A stretch of 64,000 nucleotides of DNA, from positions 52,428,953 through 52,492,952 of the forward strand of contig OX465283.1 in the NCBI GenBank assembly GCA_949987705.1, given 5' to 3'. The stretch is from Thereva unica. Its lineage: Eukaryota > Arthropoda > Insecta > Diptera > Therevidae. Positions 23,370-34,849 of the stretch are shown here, piece by piece (the first letter of the stretch is position 1; every line of letters begins with the position of its first letter). The notes beneath the pieces were generated by a model, which was not told where the DNA came from, made no database searches, and saw nothing but the letters and a program-made list of their open reading frames with translations. The position numbers were made by a program, and so were the translations under genes.

Positions 23370-23575
23370 TGTTCTTACCTTGCCGGATCGTGATGATGGC
23401 CTCTCCAGAAAGATTCTGGTGAAAGACTGAGTTTGGCCTGTTGAAGCGGTTTCTGGAAAGCTCGTCGGGGTAAAACGCTTTTAAGCTTCAAAGTGAAGGT
23501 TTGAAAGGGCGAATCACCTGGCCTGCTGTGTGAATATTTATTTTTCTAAAGCTTTGTTGGGAAAAGGATTATAAG
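23370..23575 (+). repeat. Dispersed repeat copy, interrupted by the hAT-like element
   Basis: Matches 13966-14200 through GAAAGACTGAG, AAGCGGTTTCT, AAGCTCGTCGGGG and GTGAATATTTATTT. It continues on the far side of the insertion at about 30769-30800 (AGTAATGAATCGCGG). Confidence 0.65.
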
Positions 23576-23832
23576 TAGAGATGCGCCGAATATTGGATTA
23601 ACCGAATACGAATATTCGGTCATAAATGTATTGAACCGAGCATTCGGCCGAATTATTTGGTTCATTTTTGCGCAGTAAACAGGTCCATACACTTCGGGCT
23701 AGCTGGGCTCGCTCCCTCAATGCGCCGCGCCGCCCTTTCTTTTATTGCAATTTATCACGTGATAGAGTTATCGCCAAAAGATAAAGGGCTAAAGCGCTCA
23801 TTTGGGGAAAATGACAATTTCATAAACATTAA

Positions 23833-24410
23833 GGCCCTTCCCACATGAATCTACTGGTTTACAATCTCAGTTTCAAACTGGTTTCATGATTATGAACGCT
23901 CACAATCAGTTTACAACCAAAATGAAACTTTGTCGAGCGCACTGATTTTCGATCAATCGGTGCTCTGAATGGACCTTGCAACTGAGGCTGGAAACAGATA
24001 CATGCGTGCGTGCGGTGGGTATTATGGAAGTTCGTGCATTGAAAAACGTTCTGACATACAGTTGAGCGAATGAAACGCACTCAATGCAAAAGTTGATTTA
24101 CTTTCAACTTTTTCTAATTATCACATTCGACATAGCCTCAAATGCCCAAACACAAGCACCCACAACAAACACATAAATTTCATGCTTAGGCTTTTTGGTT
24201 ATATGTAGTTTTCAGCAAAAATTTCCGCACGCACGCCACGCTAGCATAATTATGTTTCCAGTCGCATGCGACCAATAGCAAAATAGTTTCAAATCGACCT
24301 CGTTTTTATCGACGGGTGTGGGGATTCTCACACGCGTACACGGGCAAGGTCACTATACAGTTCCATACGCAGCTCGGATTGCAAATCAGTCGACTCGGGT
24401 GCGGAGGGCT
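23833..24410. mobile_element. PIF/Harbinger-like MITE, copy 2, nested in hAT-like element
   Basis: TAA at 23830-23832 and 24411-24413. The left end GGCCCTTCCCACATGAATCT and the inverted right end AGCCCTCCGCACCCGAGTCG correspond to copy 1. Shared inner words are CAGTTTACAACCAAAATGAA and CGTACACGGGCAAGGTCACT. 578 bp; more diverged ends than copy 1. Confidence 0.7.
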
Positions 24411-24620
24411 TAAGATTGCTATGTATGGATAAAACACAAGCGCAGATGAATTGTAATTTTCCAAGAGCCAAAAAAGCAGGGAGAATGTTTCAATTGTGAA
24501 TGAGGGTAATTTTTTTAAATTTTTGATTTTGTGAATAAAAAATGGTTACACAATGTGGGGTTTGGTTCATTTTCAAATACAGCATATGTACGGCTCCAGA
24601 ATAAAGCCTCTTAACATATG

Positions 24621-24902
24621 TGTTCTCACGTAGTGCCAGAATGGAAAAAAGAATATGTAATCAAAGTACTTTATTTTAATTAACAATATGTAGTTTCTAT
24701 TCACTATTTAATTCAATATAAAAATTCGATGAACTTATCGCCATGGCGTTACTGCAGAGAGTGAGGCAGTTGCTGCCTCCTTGACCTCTGTCGTTCGGTG
24801 GATGCCTTTCCGGTGCTCTGGGTACTGCAGTTTTAGTGGGATTATTGACTGCTGGTTTTAGTGGGATTGTTGTACGACCGGATATGCGTTGCAACCGCCA
24901 CA
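24621..24902 (-). repeat. 3' LTR of the gypsy element
   Basis: 282 bp, starting TGTTCTCACG on the + strand and ending CCGCCACA. Same length and sequence as 30345-30626 on my reading. Confidence 0.95.
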
Positions 24903-24915
24903 TCACTCCCCCTCT
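24903..24915 (-). other. Polypurine tract
   Basis: On the minus strand AGAGGGGGAGTGA directly precedes the 3' LTR. This is the usual second-strand primer position. Confidence 0.85.
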
Positions 24916-25272
24916 ATGGAGAATTTCTGCATTCCAATATCGTACATCTGGTTATTTCCTTATAAAATCTACAATCTTAAGTTCTAAGCTATTTCTTATA
25001 TACTAGTAATTAATCCTGTTTACAAAATTCTAAATTTCTAAATATATTTTTATTACTAAGTAAATATTGTTTAAATTAAGCAAAACCAAAGAATTCTAAA
25101 ATATTTAAAAATATTGAATATATTTTGTAAATTTTGTTTTTATTGAAAATTTTTTTTTATTTTTTTTTATATATATGTGTCTGTAATTAAATAAACTGTT
25201 AAATTTTATTTGTGTATTCATTGTTTGAGAAAAGAAAAAAAATTTTATTTAAATTTTTTTTTTATAAATTCA

Positions 25273-25644
25273 TTAAATGTTGAATCTTATTTTCTTTTTG
25301 TTTGACTCTGATCGCGTGATGCGATTACTATAATTCAAATCTTCGTTCAAAACGAATGCTGGTTTGATTCTATCAATGGAAATTAATTTATCTTTTTCGT
25401 TCATGATTATTTTGAAAAATTTTTCGTGTCGTTGCAAAACTTTGTACGGTCCAGTGTATGGAGCATTTAAACTTCCTTTTCGTGTTTCTTCCCGTACAAA
25501 AACGTGTGAGCATTTCTGTATATCTTGAGGGACGAAAATATTATTTTGCTTGCGAACTCTATTTGATTGTGGTTTTATTTTACATAGACTTTGTTGGATT
25601 TGGTTTGCCAGTGTTGTGGTAATTCCCGTTTCGGATTTTGTCTA
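25273..25644 (-). pseudogene. Integrase C-terminal part beyond an in-frame TAG
   Basis: The pol frame has TAG at 25644-25642, then stays open for 122 codons to TAA at 25275-25273. The downstream part contains GPYKVLQRHEKFF, the GPY/F module found at the end of many gypsy integrases, so the natural pol end is near 25273. The TAG looks like a point mutation or sequencing error; the context does not resemble a known readthrough signal. The remaining stretch 24916-25272 is A+T-rich and non-coding. Confidence 0.85.
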
Positions 25645-28371
25645 TGTCGCTACGAATTCGCCGGGTAATCGTAATCCTTGCCCATATAGTAACTGAGCAG
25701 GTGATGTCCCGAAATCTTCCATAACTGTTGACCTGATACCTAGAAGTATCCATGGTAAATTATGATACCAGTTTTTAGCGTCATTCGTGGCACGAATCGC
25801 GGTTTTAAAATGACGGTGGAAACGCTCGATAAATCCGTTTGCTTGTGGGTGGTAAGTAGTAGTTCTTATACGATGACTACTTAATATTTTTGATAATTCG
25901 CGAAACAAGGATGATTCAAATTGTGTTCCCTGGTCAGTCGTGAGTGTTCTTGGGACACCATACCGGGAAATCCATTGATGTAGAAAAACATCGACTATTG
26001 TGCTCGCTGTCATGTTTTTAATGGGGATTGCCTCAGGCCAATGTGAAAATCGATCTTTAATTGTTAGAATATAATTGTAACCGTTGGAAGGTGGAAGAGG
26101 TCCGACAATGTCTAAGTGTATGTGTTCAAATCTTCCTGTAGGAATATTAAACTTTCCGTGTGGGGATACTGTGTGTTTATGGATTTTAGCTTTCTGACAT
26201 GGGATGCAGGACTTGGCCCAGCGATTAATATCGCCATTCATTTGTGGCCAGAAGTATTTGGAAGCAATCATTTTTCTCGTAGGTCTGATGCCTGGATGTG
26301 ACAAACCATGTAAAGCATCGAAGATGATTCTACGCAGATTGTCGGGAACATATGGCCTATTTGTACCAGTATTGGTTTCACACCAAATGTTTTGTTCTTC
26401 CAACGGGACGAAAATATTTTTGAGTGTAAAGGAATTCTTTGTTGATTTTTGGTAATTGGATAAGATTTCCTTCAACTGTTCGTCCTTTTCTTGTTCTTGA
26501 GCTAGCGTTTTTATGTCCAGTTTTAATTCACTAATTGTGTCCACGTGTGCCCTGGAAAGTGTGTCTGCTACGATGTTGCGACAACCTTTTATATATCGTA
26601 TATCGTTTGTTAATTGAGCAATGTAGTCTAACTGGTTAGTCTGTCTCGAAGTCTTTTCGGACTTTGAACAAATTGCTTTTGTTAAAGGCTTATGATCGGT
26701 GTAAATTGTTAAGTTTTTTCCTTCGATGAAATATCGAAATTTTTTAGTGGCTAGAAAAGCTGCAAGAAGTTCTCGGTCGAAAGTTGAATACTTTCTTTCA
26801 CGTTCTTGTAATCTTTTCGAGAAAAAACTTAAAGGTTGCCATTTGCCATTGGTATATTGTTGTAATACACCACCTACCGCGTCTTGTGATGCGTCAACCC
26901 ATAAGCTTACTTTTGCATTCGGGTCCGGGTGGACTAAAAGGACACAGGTTTTTAAGTGGTTTTTTATGTTATCGAAGGCTTGTTGTTGTGTGTCAGACCA
27001 TGTTATCTTTGACTTTGATTTTTTGTTGGTTGTGCATTCCTTTAGGCAATCGTATAGTGGTATGCACAATTCCGCAATATTTGGTAAAAATATATGGTAA
27101 AAGTTTACCATACCGAGAAAACGCTGTAGTTTTTTGGAAGTAGTCGGAGTTGGAAACTCTGAAATTGCTTTTATTCGTTCTGGAGATGGTATTATGCCAT
27201 TTTCGGATATTTCATGTCCTAAAAAAGTTAATTGTTTCTCTCCAAAGATACATTTGGTTGGGTTGACCTTTATGTCGTATTTTTGTAGCCTTGCTAATAA
27301 TGTCCTCAAATGCTCTTTATGTTCCTGGGGAGTTTTGCTACCGACGAGAATGTCGTCTATGTAAGCAAAGGTGAAATTAAGGCCTGCAACGACTTCATTG
27401 ATGAATCTTTGAAAAGTCTGGGCCCCGTTTTTTACCCCAAAAGGCATTCTTAAGAATTCGTACAACCCAAATGGTGTGGTGACAGCTGTTTTGTGCACGT
27501 CTTCCGGGGCTACCGGTATCTGGTGGTATGCCCTTATAAGATCGATTTTTGAGAATATTGTACAGCCGTTCAAATGCATTGTGAAGTCTTGAATATTTGG
27601 TAACGGGTATTTATCGAAAACTGTGGCGGCATTTAGCTGTCTATAATCGCCACACGGTCGAAGGTCTTGTGTACCTTTCTTTGGTACTAAATGTAGAGGA
27701 GAGGCTACGTATGAAGAAGAAGGGCGACATATACCTAATCTGACCATTTGTTCGAATTCTTTTTTCGCGGCTTGATATCTTTCGGTATTAAGTCTTCTTG
27801 GACGGGCGGACGGTAAAGCGCCTTGGGTGTTGATGTGATGCACTACGTCGTGCTGAGCGTTTGTGGTGAAATTTGGTGGAGTTTTTAAAGTTGGGAATTC
27901 GTTAAGGATTGCTCCATATTCTCCTTGAATGTGGCATAACTTTGGGCTGATAGTGTTAACGAAGCGAGTGATACCTTTAACTGAAAGCAGGGTTGATTTA
28001 TCTATGAGTTTCCTTTCGCGTATGTCAACTATCAGGTCAAATTTATATAATAGGTCGGCACCTATTATTGCGTGGTCAAGAGGGGCGATTACGAATGTGT
28101 GGTCAAAGGTTCGATGTAGGTTTAAATCCACTGTTAATTGTTTAAATCCATATGTTGATATTTTTTCCCCGTTTGCGGCTTCTAATTTGAAATCAGAATG
28201 TTTGTAAACTTTTGGATAGTATTTTTTAGGAATAATTGATATTTCGGCACCTGTATCAATTAGATAGTTAATCTTGCTTGTGTTGTCGTATATGAACAAG
28301 CGGCATGATTTGTTGCGCACATTCGTTGCCGTGGACGATGTGGCTATTCGTCGTTTTTTGTCAGTGCTTGT
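25642..28371 (-). CDS. pol: Gypsy Pol polyprotein (protease-RT-RNase H-integrase), stop before its last domain
   Basis: It encodes the enzymes for polyprotein cleavage, reverse transcription and integration. Numbering from codon 28320-28318: protease active site DTGA at 22-25; RT first Asp in KIDLIRAY (260) and YIDD at 320-323; RNase H acidic residues at 476, 517 and 542; integrase HHCC finger H671/H675/C705/C708; core D737, D796, E832 (DD35E spacing). All catalytic residues seen are present. The frame is open upstream to 28371, overlaps the gag end by 28 nt in the -1 frame, and has no own ATG at its start, so it is probably made as a Gag-Pol fusion by ribosomal frameshifting. TAG at 25644-25642 removes the GPY/F tail. 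Confidence 0.95.
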   Translation of the reverse strand, partial: TSTDKKRRIATSSTATNVRNKSCRLFIYDNTSKINYLIDTGAEISIIPKKYYPKVYKHSDFKLEAANGEKISTYGFKQLTVDLNLHRTFDHTFVIAPLDHAIIGADLLYKFDLIVDIRERKLIDKSTLLSVKGITRFVNTISPKLCHIQGEYGAILNEFPTLKTPPNFTTNAQHDVVHHINTQGALPSARPRRLNTERYQAAKKEFEQMVRLGICRPSSSYVASPLHLVPKKGTQDLRPCGDYRQLNAATVFDKYPLPNIQDFTMHLNGCTIFSKIDLIRAYHQIPVAPEDVHKTAVTTPFGLYEFLRMPFGVKNGAQTFQRFINEVVAGLNFTFAYIDDILVGSKTPQEHKEHLRTLLARLQKYDIKVNPTKCIFGEKQLTFLGHEISENGIIPSPERIKAISEFPTPTTSKKLQRFLGMVNFYHIFLPNIAELCIPLYDCLKECTTNKKSKSKITWSDTQQQAFDNIKNHLKTCVLLVHPDPNAKVSLWVDASQDAVGGVLQQYTNGKWQPLSFFSKRLQERERKYSTFDRELLAAFLATKKFRYFIEGKNLTIYTDHKPLTKAICSKSEKTSRQTNQLDYIAQLTNDIRYIKGCRNIVADTLSRAHVDTISELKLDIKTLAQEQEKDEQLKEILSNYQKSTKNSFTLKNIFVPLEEQNIWCETNTGTNRPYVPDNLRRIIFDALHGLSHPGIRPTRKMIASKYFWPQMNGDINRWAKSCIPCQKAKIHKHTVSPHGKFNIPTGRFEHIHLDIVGPLPPSNGYNYILTIKDRFSHWPEAIPIKNMTASTIVDVFLHQWISRYGVPRTLTTDQGTQFESSLFRELSKILSSHRIRTTTYHPQANGFIERFHRHFKTAIRATNDAKNWYHNLPWILLGIRSTVMEDFGTSPAQLLYGQGLRLPGEFVAT

Positions 28372-29264
28372 TCATTGTTGCTTTTGTTGCATGGATGCAA
28401 GCATTTTCGTGCCTTATATCCATATTTTTGATGATACCAGCAAACGTTTTTCTGTTTGTTAAAATTATTTTTCGAATTTGATCGCGAAAGAGGTTTGTTG
28501 TTTTTAAAAGTTTTATTCCTGGAAGAGCTGCGAGCTCTTGACCGTGACAACCTACCTTCTAGACTTTGAATTCGTCGACTTAAATCTTCTACTACGTTTG
28601 TAAGTCTTTCTGTATTAGTGTCATTTAAGTTACGTGCAGTATGTTCTACGGTTGAAACTTTTGGGGATGTGGTGGAATCGTGAATGCTGTCTGCCACCGC
28701 AAATAACTCCTCCTGAGGAGTCCTTTGTTTGATGGCTATGATACACGCCTGCATGGATGGTGGAAGTTTGTTCATCCATAATTTATGCAGTAAGGGTTTG
28801 TTGACAAGGCTATTGCCTCCAGCTAGTGATTCCATCTGCCTAAACAACTCCGAAGGTCTGTAATTCCCGAGTTCCACTTTGTGGAGTAGAGTATCGAGCC
28901 TTCTCTCTTCGGAATCTCGACAACGAGTTAATATTAGTTTTTTTAAGTGTTCGTACTTCTCTTGTGGAGGTGGATTTAATAAGGTGTCAGCGACCATTTC
29001 CATTGTTTCCTCTGGTAGGGCCGCGACGAGATAGTCATACTTGGTTTGGGATGTGGTGATACCTTTGAATTTGAATTGTGTTTCCACTTGTATAAACCAT
29101 AGATCTGGACGATTGTTCCAGAATGTAGGGAGTTTTATTGAAATGATTTGAGGGTTATTTAGGGTCTTATGGCTGGGAACACTAGCACTAGGCTCACCAA
29201 TGTCCACTAGGGCTTGGTGCATTTGTGGTTTTTCGGTTGCCTGCGTGTCGTTTTCGTCAAGCAT
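28344..29264 (-). CDS. gag: Gypsy Gag protein
   Basis: 306 residues from ATG at 29264 to TAG at 28346-28344; intact. Gag forms the virus-like particle and packages element RNA. The N-terminal half has the retrotransposon-gag block ([20 protein letters not shown] at about 48-67; [11 protein letters not shown]). A basic, Ser/Arg-rich stretch ([10 protein letters not shown]) precedes a zinc finger at 275-292 with Cys275, His278, Cys288, Cys292 (C-x2-H-x9-C-x3-C). This is not the CCHC knuckle of most gypsy elements but resembles the CHCC type reported for CsRn1-group elements. The start is the first ATG and gives a normal length. Confidence 0.93.
   Translation of the reverse strand: MLDENDTQATEKPQMHQALVDIGEPSASVPSHKTLNNPQIISIKLPTFWNNRPDLWFIQVETQFKFKGITTSQTKYDYLVAALPEETMEMVADTLLNPPPQEKYEHLKKLILTRCRDSEERRLDTLLHKVELGNYRPSELFRQMESLAGGNSLVNKPLLHKLWMNKLPPSMQACIIAIKQRTPQEELFAVADSIHDSTTSPKVSTVEHTARNLNDTNTERLTNVVEDLSRRIQSLEGRLSRSRARSSSRNKTFKNNKPLSRSNSKNNFNKQKNVCWYHQKYGYKARKCLHPCNKSNNEQALTKNDE
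28353..28359 (-). promoter_or_regulatory. -1 ribosomal frameshift heptamer A AAA AAC
   Basis: On the minus strand the last gag codons read ACA AAA AAC, giving the slippery heptamer A AAA AAC in gag phase. It lies 6 nt upstream of the gag stop, within the 28-nt gag-pol overlap. Slipping back one base enters the pol frame. The same heptamer is used by several retroviruses. I did not establish a downstream structure. Confidence 0.75.
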
Positions 29265-30344
29265 TGTGACTTTAGTTTGTTAAGGTATTACCAAACTTTA
29301 GATACACGATAGTGGGTAGAAGAAATGATCTACTTTCGCTGATAGTTCTATCCAAATGAAGATGTAGGTAAACAAGATATCTAAGAACGTATTTACAAGA
29401 GTCGAGCTTTACTATATTTTTACCGCAATTGCGGATGGTTATTAAATTTTTGTTTTTTAAAGATTGCTATGTATCTACTGAGCCTGATGCTAGAAACTCA
29501 CATCGAGATAAAAAATTTTGCAACTAACTTCGAATTTATATTGTATTTTTAATTTAATTAATGTTTCAAAATAATCATGAAATTTTTTATTTTATTTGAT
29601 TTTATTTTCGTTATTAATTCCATTTATTTTTTTTAAACTGTACTCACTCTGAAAAGTTTTGTAATGTCCAGCATTCGCTTAGATTTTTTTTTTGTGTATG
29701 AAGATTTCTCTATTGTTCAATTCTTCTTTTGTTTTGAATATTTGGTTTTTTTTTTCCTCGTTTTCCTCGTTTTTTTTATACAGATTTGTTTTATTGCTAG
29801 GTTCCTAAAATATTTATGAAAATTCAATTAGAGACTTATTTTTATTAGATTATATATTATATTATGAATTTCACTTAACTTATGGTTAATTTTTTATGCT
29901 ATATTTATGATGTTCAGCCATTTTTTGGAAGTGGTTGAGTGTTTCAGCGCATGGCGTGGTTGATGAAATCTATTATTTTCCGGATAATAAATGGTCATCT
30001 GCTGTCGGAATTGTTCTTTTCTTGTTAGTTTTTTGTTGTGTTTGCTGATTCTTCGATGATTCTTTCGATGCACTCTGTTGTTTCATGGATTTTTGCCATG
30101 TGGCTCCATTGTTAGGTGACTAAATGTTGTCTCGATTTCTGCAGCTTCGATTTAATTTATTTAATTTTAAAAAAATATTTTAAGGGCGATTGTTTGTATC
30201 TTTGTTTGTTTGTTTTTTTTTTTTTAAATTTTTTAAGTTCTAATTAGAAAGCAACCACTCTGCACACATGATCACATTTTATTATTTTTCACTTTAAGAT
30301 CACCTTGGATTTTCTTTCAATGTAACTCTCGGGGTCACCATTTA
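29265..30344 (-). other. Gypsy 5' leader with tRNA-Trp primer-binding site
   Basis: The minus strand just inside the 5' LTR reads TAAA then TGGTGACCCCGA (30329-30340). That is complementary to the 3' end of tRNA-Trp including CCA, as remembered from fly tRNA-Trp. The rest of the 1.08 kb leader is A+T-rich and has no coding block. Confidence 0.7.
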
Positions 30345-30626
30345 TGTTCTCACGTAGTGCCAGAATGGAAAAAAGAATATGTAATCAAAGTACTTTATTT
30401 TAATTAACAATATGTAGTTTCTATTCACTATTTAATTCAATATAAAAATTCGATGAACTTATCGCCATGGCGTTACTGCAGAGAGTGAGGCAGTTGCTGC
30501 CTCCTTGACCTCTGTCGTTCGGTGGATGCCTTTCCGGTGCTCTGGGTACTGCAGTTTTAGTGGGATTATTGACTGCTGGTTTTAGTGGGATTGTTGTACG
30601 ACCGGATATGCGTTGCAACCGCCACA
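30345..30626 (-). repeat. 5' LTR of the gypsy element
   Basis: 282 bp, identical on reading to 24621-24902. It would carry the promoter and polyadenylation signals for the minus-strand transcript. The flanking ATATG duplicate follows at 30627-30631. Confidence 0.95.
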
Positions 30627-30899
30627 ATATGTAAAACTGAAAGTAATACTATTAAAATATTCGGAAATTATTCGGCAAAATAGCCGAATATTTGGCCGAA
30701 TGCGAACATAAAAAATACGCCGAGCATACCGAATACGAATATTCAGCCGAACATTCGGCGCATCTTTAATTAGTAGTAATGAATCGCGGAACATTATAGT
30801 TTTCAAAGCCGTCCTGCTAAGTAAACGAAGCTTATCAGTGGCCCGAACCCTAGCCTGAAGATCTCTTTTAAATTTTCTAGAACATAATATAATAGTGCG

Positions 30900-31250
30900 C
30901 GCTTTTGGCTAGACTCAGCCAGCTAATAGGCCCTCATCATGAGTTTGGCGTATAAAGGTTGGCAATGTGGTCGCCTATCGGTCAATGTCATTCTGGTAAT
31001 CGTTATAATTCTGACAACATATTTTCGCAGTCTATTCTTTTTTGCTGTAAGTAGGCCAAGTTATCCTGAAGATAGATGAGGTTTCCAGTTTCCAGTGACC
31101 TTTGTCAGGTGCTAGTCGAAGATAGCGTTTTTCAACTGCTATTGGGATGTTAGCCATTTTGATTTCCGAACTCCGAAGATAGGCTTCCTGCTTGGCTAGG
31201 TAGTCGGCTTTCTGCCTGTGTCCTAGAACAAACACGAAAGTACGTTCCTA
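30900..31250 (-). mobile_element. LINE RNase H / C-terminal fragment
   Basis: Minus-strand GHRQKADYLAKQEAYLRSSE (about 31220-31165), then APDKGHWKLETSSIFRITWP and TYSKKE (about 31105-31030). This follows the end of an RNase H domain and the region after it (K-A-D-x-L-A-K; W..TYNKKRT) seen in I-type LINEs. The catalytic part of the domain is absent. Short, frameshifted remnant. Confidence 0.6.
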
Positions 31251-33980
31251 GAGTATTCCACAAGTCCAAGGAAAGGGGGGGGGTATTAATCATTCATTTT
31301 GAATGTTCATTATTCTACTGTGGTCCTCCTTGCATCTCTCCAAGATGCCTTTGATATCTGCAATTGGATTGCATGGTTTTTTTTTATAGTACTCCTACTT
31401 TTGTTGATTACATGGGGTGTCGAAAGCTTACTCAAACTCGGTTAAGCTTCTAGAGATGGAAAATCTTTATGGAAAATTATACTGTCAGAAAGAAAATTTC
31501 GGTTGCAACAAAATGCTTTTCCAATGTAAGATTACGATATGAGCCGCGGCATAAATTATGGGACTCTCAAAATCGCCGTTTCAATGCGCAGGGAGAATAT
31601 CTCTCTCATTTCCCTTCTGTGTTGGTGGGTCCCACAGAAGATGTCTTCTAAAAAACGGGTATCAAAAACTACTTACTTTGAATCAATATATGTAATTTTA
31701 CTTTTATTAAAATCATTACCAGGAATTTGATAAATTCGAAAAGTGAAAAAAAAAATGCAAGAAAGAAAAGAGAAAGAAAAAAAAGAAAAGAGAGGAATAA
31801 AATAATATTTTATTTTTTCCACATTATTATTTTATGTAAAGCAATATTCTATCGAGATGCCTCTCTAATGTGCACTTTATATGCCGTACGGTGCGATATG
31901 TGTCGAAATAAAGCTTAAGTACGCCTGTTTCTTGGTTTTCCCTTACCTGCACTCAAAAACAATGAAAATACAGTTTTATGATGGTATATTCCAAAAAAAA
32001 AGAAATTTTTCTCAGCCGTAAGGAACCACTTTGATATCCAAAACAACTTCCCGCAAACAGTAAACTAAATTGCCATCAAATATAAATTTGTGGCAGAAAG
32101 TTACCAGAATAATAAAACAGCCCAGCAGCAGCCAAACAGCAGCGGTATAAGAAAAAAGGATCCATAAACTTTTCTTCGTCCTTGTCGTCTTCGGTTTCTT
32201 CTTCTACTTCTTCTTGTTTTTCTTTATTTTTTACCCACGGAATTACACATTATACACCCCCAAGTTAAAGGACGCATTTTCCTTTGAAAGTTGGAGCATA
32301 TATGGTATACCTATATATTATGTGCTCGTATGTATTTACAATCGCACTCTCAAATAAACAGTTATAAAACATATCCTGCCCTATACCCAGAGCTACTACA
32401 TGTACATACATTTGTAAAATTTTCTACATATTTTTGATGAATGCCCTCGGGGTTAAATATTTCGCCGTATATGAAAATGGAAAAGTTTTAAAATTGTGTG
32501 ACCCATCCACAAGCCGGAGCCAAAAATGGAACGTGTATACTTTAGCATCCTTTTCCGTTCTCTCGAAGGAGCAGGACGAAGGCAAAATATATGAATATAA
32601 AAAAAATATATATATACATATATATAAAAAATAAATAAATATAAAAAATCAGAGCGAACTGTATACGGGAGCCCGGTGTAGGCTGTAAGGAATCCAAGGC
32701 TGTTGTTATTCTGCGGAGGTAATACGTAATAGACAGGATGATATAAGACAACACGTTCTACGTTAATTTTTGTTTGTAACTCAGGTTAAGGATAACTTGA
32801 TCCGGCTTAGACACGTTCTTGAATAATTCCACAGACTAAACACATTTCCTGCTCGCTGCTATCCCCATTGTAAAAGAGATCCCTGTAAAGCGGGGACGCT
32901 TTTTTTATTCATATAGTATATTTCCTTCCTTTTTCCAGCATTATTTTTTTTTTTTTAAATAAACCCTTATGGAATTTATGTATGTATAACAACTTTTTAA
33001 GCTGCCCTTTGGATTATTCTGCCAGGTGTATATAAAAGTTTAATGAACTGCTCCTGAAATTCCAAATTTCGTTTTAAATTAGGATGACGGATTCAATTTA
33101 AAGGATTTAACGCCATCTACAATGCTGGGGAGCACATCCTCGCACTTGCGAAACTCTCTACCATTAAACGTCTATATTTAAAGTGTAACTTTTGGCATTC
33201 AGTGACAAATTTGAAGAACTTTTAATTGACATTCTGTAAGACTTGATATGTCGTGCTATATGTGATATGTTGACCTTTTCAAGATATTTCGGGGAAAATC
33301 CAGATTGCGTTGGTTTTTATTAGCAGCATTTAGTGCTGATTAGATGAAAGGTTACTGATGTTAAGTCGGGTTTTACAATTTCTAAATGTGACCTTTCGGA
33401 TTACATATAAAGATCGCATTCTTTTTTCTATCGTATTCTATTAGTTAATATTTGCAATTTTATAGGTACTTAATTTTGCATTTAAGGGTAGATTTCATTC
33501 AAGATAACATGGGACTGTATTTTTTGTGTTTCATGTAGGCGGCTACAGCTCAGAAGAGACTTCTTTTGTACTCCCGGACAGCAAACTTTTAGGCCCAGCC
33601 TATCGATTTGAAAGGTCTCCTTATATTTTCAAGATCTCTCTTCTTGCTGTGGCACTCGGCAGCGTCATCAAAACCTCGAGCTACGTTGTCACAGCCTCGC
33701 ATCGTTTCTGGTTTCTCTCGTCGACCCACTTCTCGATGCGGACCATTACCACTCCTTTCTCAATGACAAAATAAGATTACGGACCTCTTCAGTGTAGAGA
33801 AATCTGTATCCCAGATTCCTATAGGGATATTTTGATTTTTCACATTTGTTAAATAGCTTAAGTTAGCTAACTCAAGTTTTCGGACACACTGCAAGGTTAT
33901 TAATGCATACACATCTATGCCTGTTTTATACTTAGAATCACTGTCCGATTGTATAGTGCTATGCGAATATTCGATACCTG
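31251..33980. other. Unassigned A+T-rich sequence
   Basis: No supported gene. Contains a TATA-type microsatellite at about 32600-32645 and T-runs. ORF 33526-33774 and its antisense show no family motifs. Confidence 0.4.
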
Positions 33981-34401
33981 CCGAATAAAAATAAAAAAAT
34001 GGCCTTACAACGGGCGAACACCGGCCGCTTGGCTTTTTGAGGGTCATATAATGGCCATAGAATTTTAACTATTTCAAATGAGAGCACATACAGCCTCACG
34101 ACGGCCAAACTTGACCAAAAGATTTAAATGGCTGAAAACTAAGTTGTACACGCGGGCATTCCACGGCAAATTTGAGCCAAAAAAGAATCTGCCCCAAATG
34201 AATTGTAGCTCGCTAGTCGTCGGTTTGTTGTACGTGAAATTTGTGCTTGTTGATTTATATTTTAGTGGGAAATTTTGCTAATTCGTTCTCGACAGAAAAA
34301 ACAGTCGAAAAAATAAAACATGTAATTGCAGGGTGTTGAGCACCGAAGCACATCTCGACCGTGGTTCGACCGCTGTAAGCCCATCTTTTATTTTTATTCG
34401 G
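33981..34401. mobile_element. MITE, copy A of the CCGARTAAAAATAAAA family
   Basis: The left end CCGAATAAAAATAAAA runs into GGCCTTACAACGGGCGAACA. The inverted right end CCGAATAAAAATAAAA runs into GGGCTTACAGCGGTCGAACC. A second copy lies at 58900-59103. 421 bp, non-coding; no clear target duplication. Confidence 0.75.
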
Positions 34402-34849
34402 GTGGAGCTAAAATATGATTGCGCAGGAGAAAGAAAGATAAGGAGATCCCCCTTAAGGAGATTGAAATTCCAAAAAAAATTTCTAGAGAAAAATTTAATA
34501 CATTTTAAAATCTGTGGTAAGAATACGTTCATTTATTGTATTAAATTTAATTATGGAACGGTCCATTATTGATGTCCAAATGAACCTTAAGTTACATAAT
34601 GGAGAAAAGGAGAAAGGAGTAAGGTCTTATGTAAGATATACCACTGTAGGTAACTCTGGTTTTCAGTATTCATTTTTCTTTTGGCACAATCAATTCAAAC
34701 TGTTGTGTGGATATAGAACCGATTTTATAAGTTTTTTACTTTTCTCTAAATAAGTAACTGCCTGCTGTCAATCTTGTTTCGGGCTCCCCTCTGACCAAGA
34801 GCCCTGGGCGATTCGTCGCAGTGGCCCCTTTTGTGGCGGGCCTGTATCA

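Larger units (their letters stand above)
24621..30626 (-). mobile_element. Ty3/gypsy LTR retrotransposon, nearly intact, CsRn1-like
   Basis: Two 282-bp LTRs (TG..CA), apparently identical base for base, bound a 6006-bp element. The 5-bp duplication ATATG lies at 24616-24620 and 30627-30631. The order on the minus strand is 5' LTR, primer-binding site, about 1.08 kb leader, gag, pol (protease, RT, RNase H, integrase), polypurine tract, 3' LTR. There is no env. A primer site matching tRNA-Trp and the C-x2-H-x9-C-x3-C gag finger point to the CsRn1 clade (inference). Identical LTRs imply a recent insertion, yet pol has one in-frame stop. Confidence 0.95.
23576..30768. mobile_element. hAT-like non-autonomous element carrying a gypsy insertion
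   Basis: Left end TAGAGATGCGCCGAAT; inverted right end TAAAGATGCGCCGAAT. Many ATTCGG words continue on both arms. The ends fit the hAT YARNG start. Flanking 8-mers are ATTATAAG (23568-23575) and ATTAGTAG (30769-30776), 6 of 8 identical, as for an aged 8-bp duplication. The related repeat at 14.2 kb shows the empty site. Excluding the 6.0 kb gypsy element and its 5-bp duplication, the element is about 1.18 kb. It contains a Harbinger-like MITE (23833-24410). No transposase is visible. Confidence 0.7.

Noticed and set aside
24616..30631. Endogenous retrovirus with env
   Set aside because: After the pol end at 25273 only about 360 bp of A+T-rich non-coding sequence remains before the LTR; no env is present.
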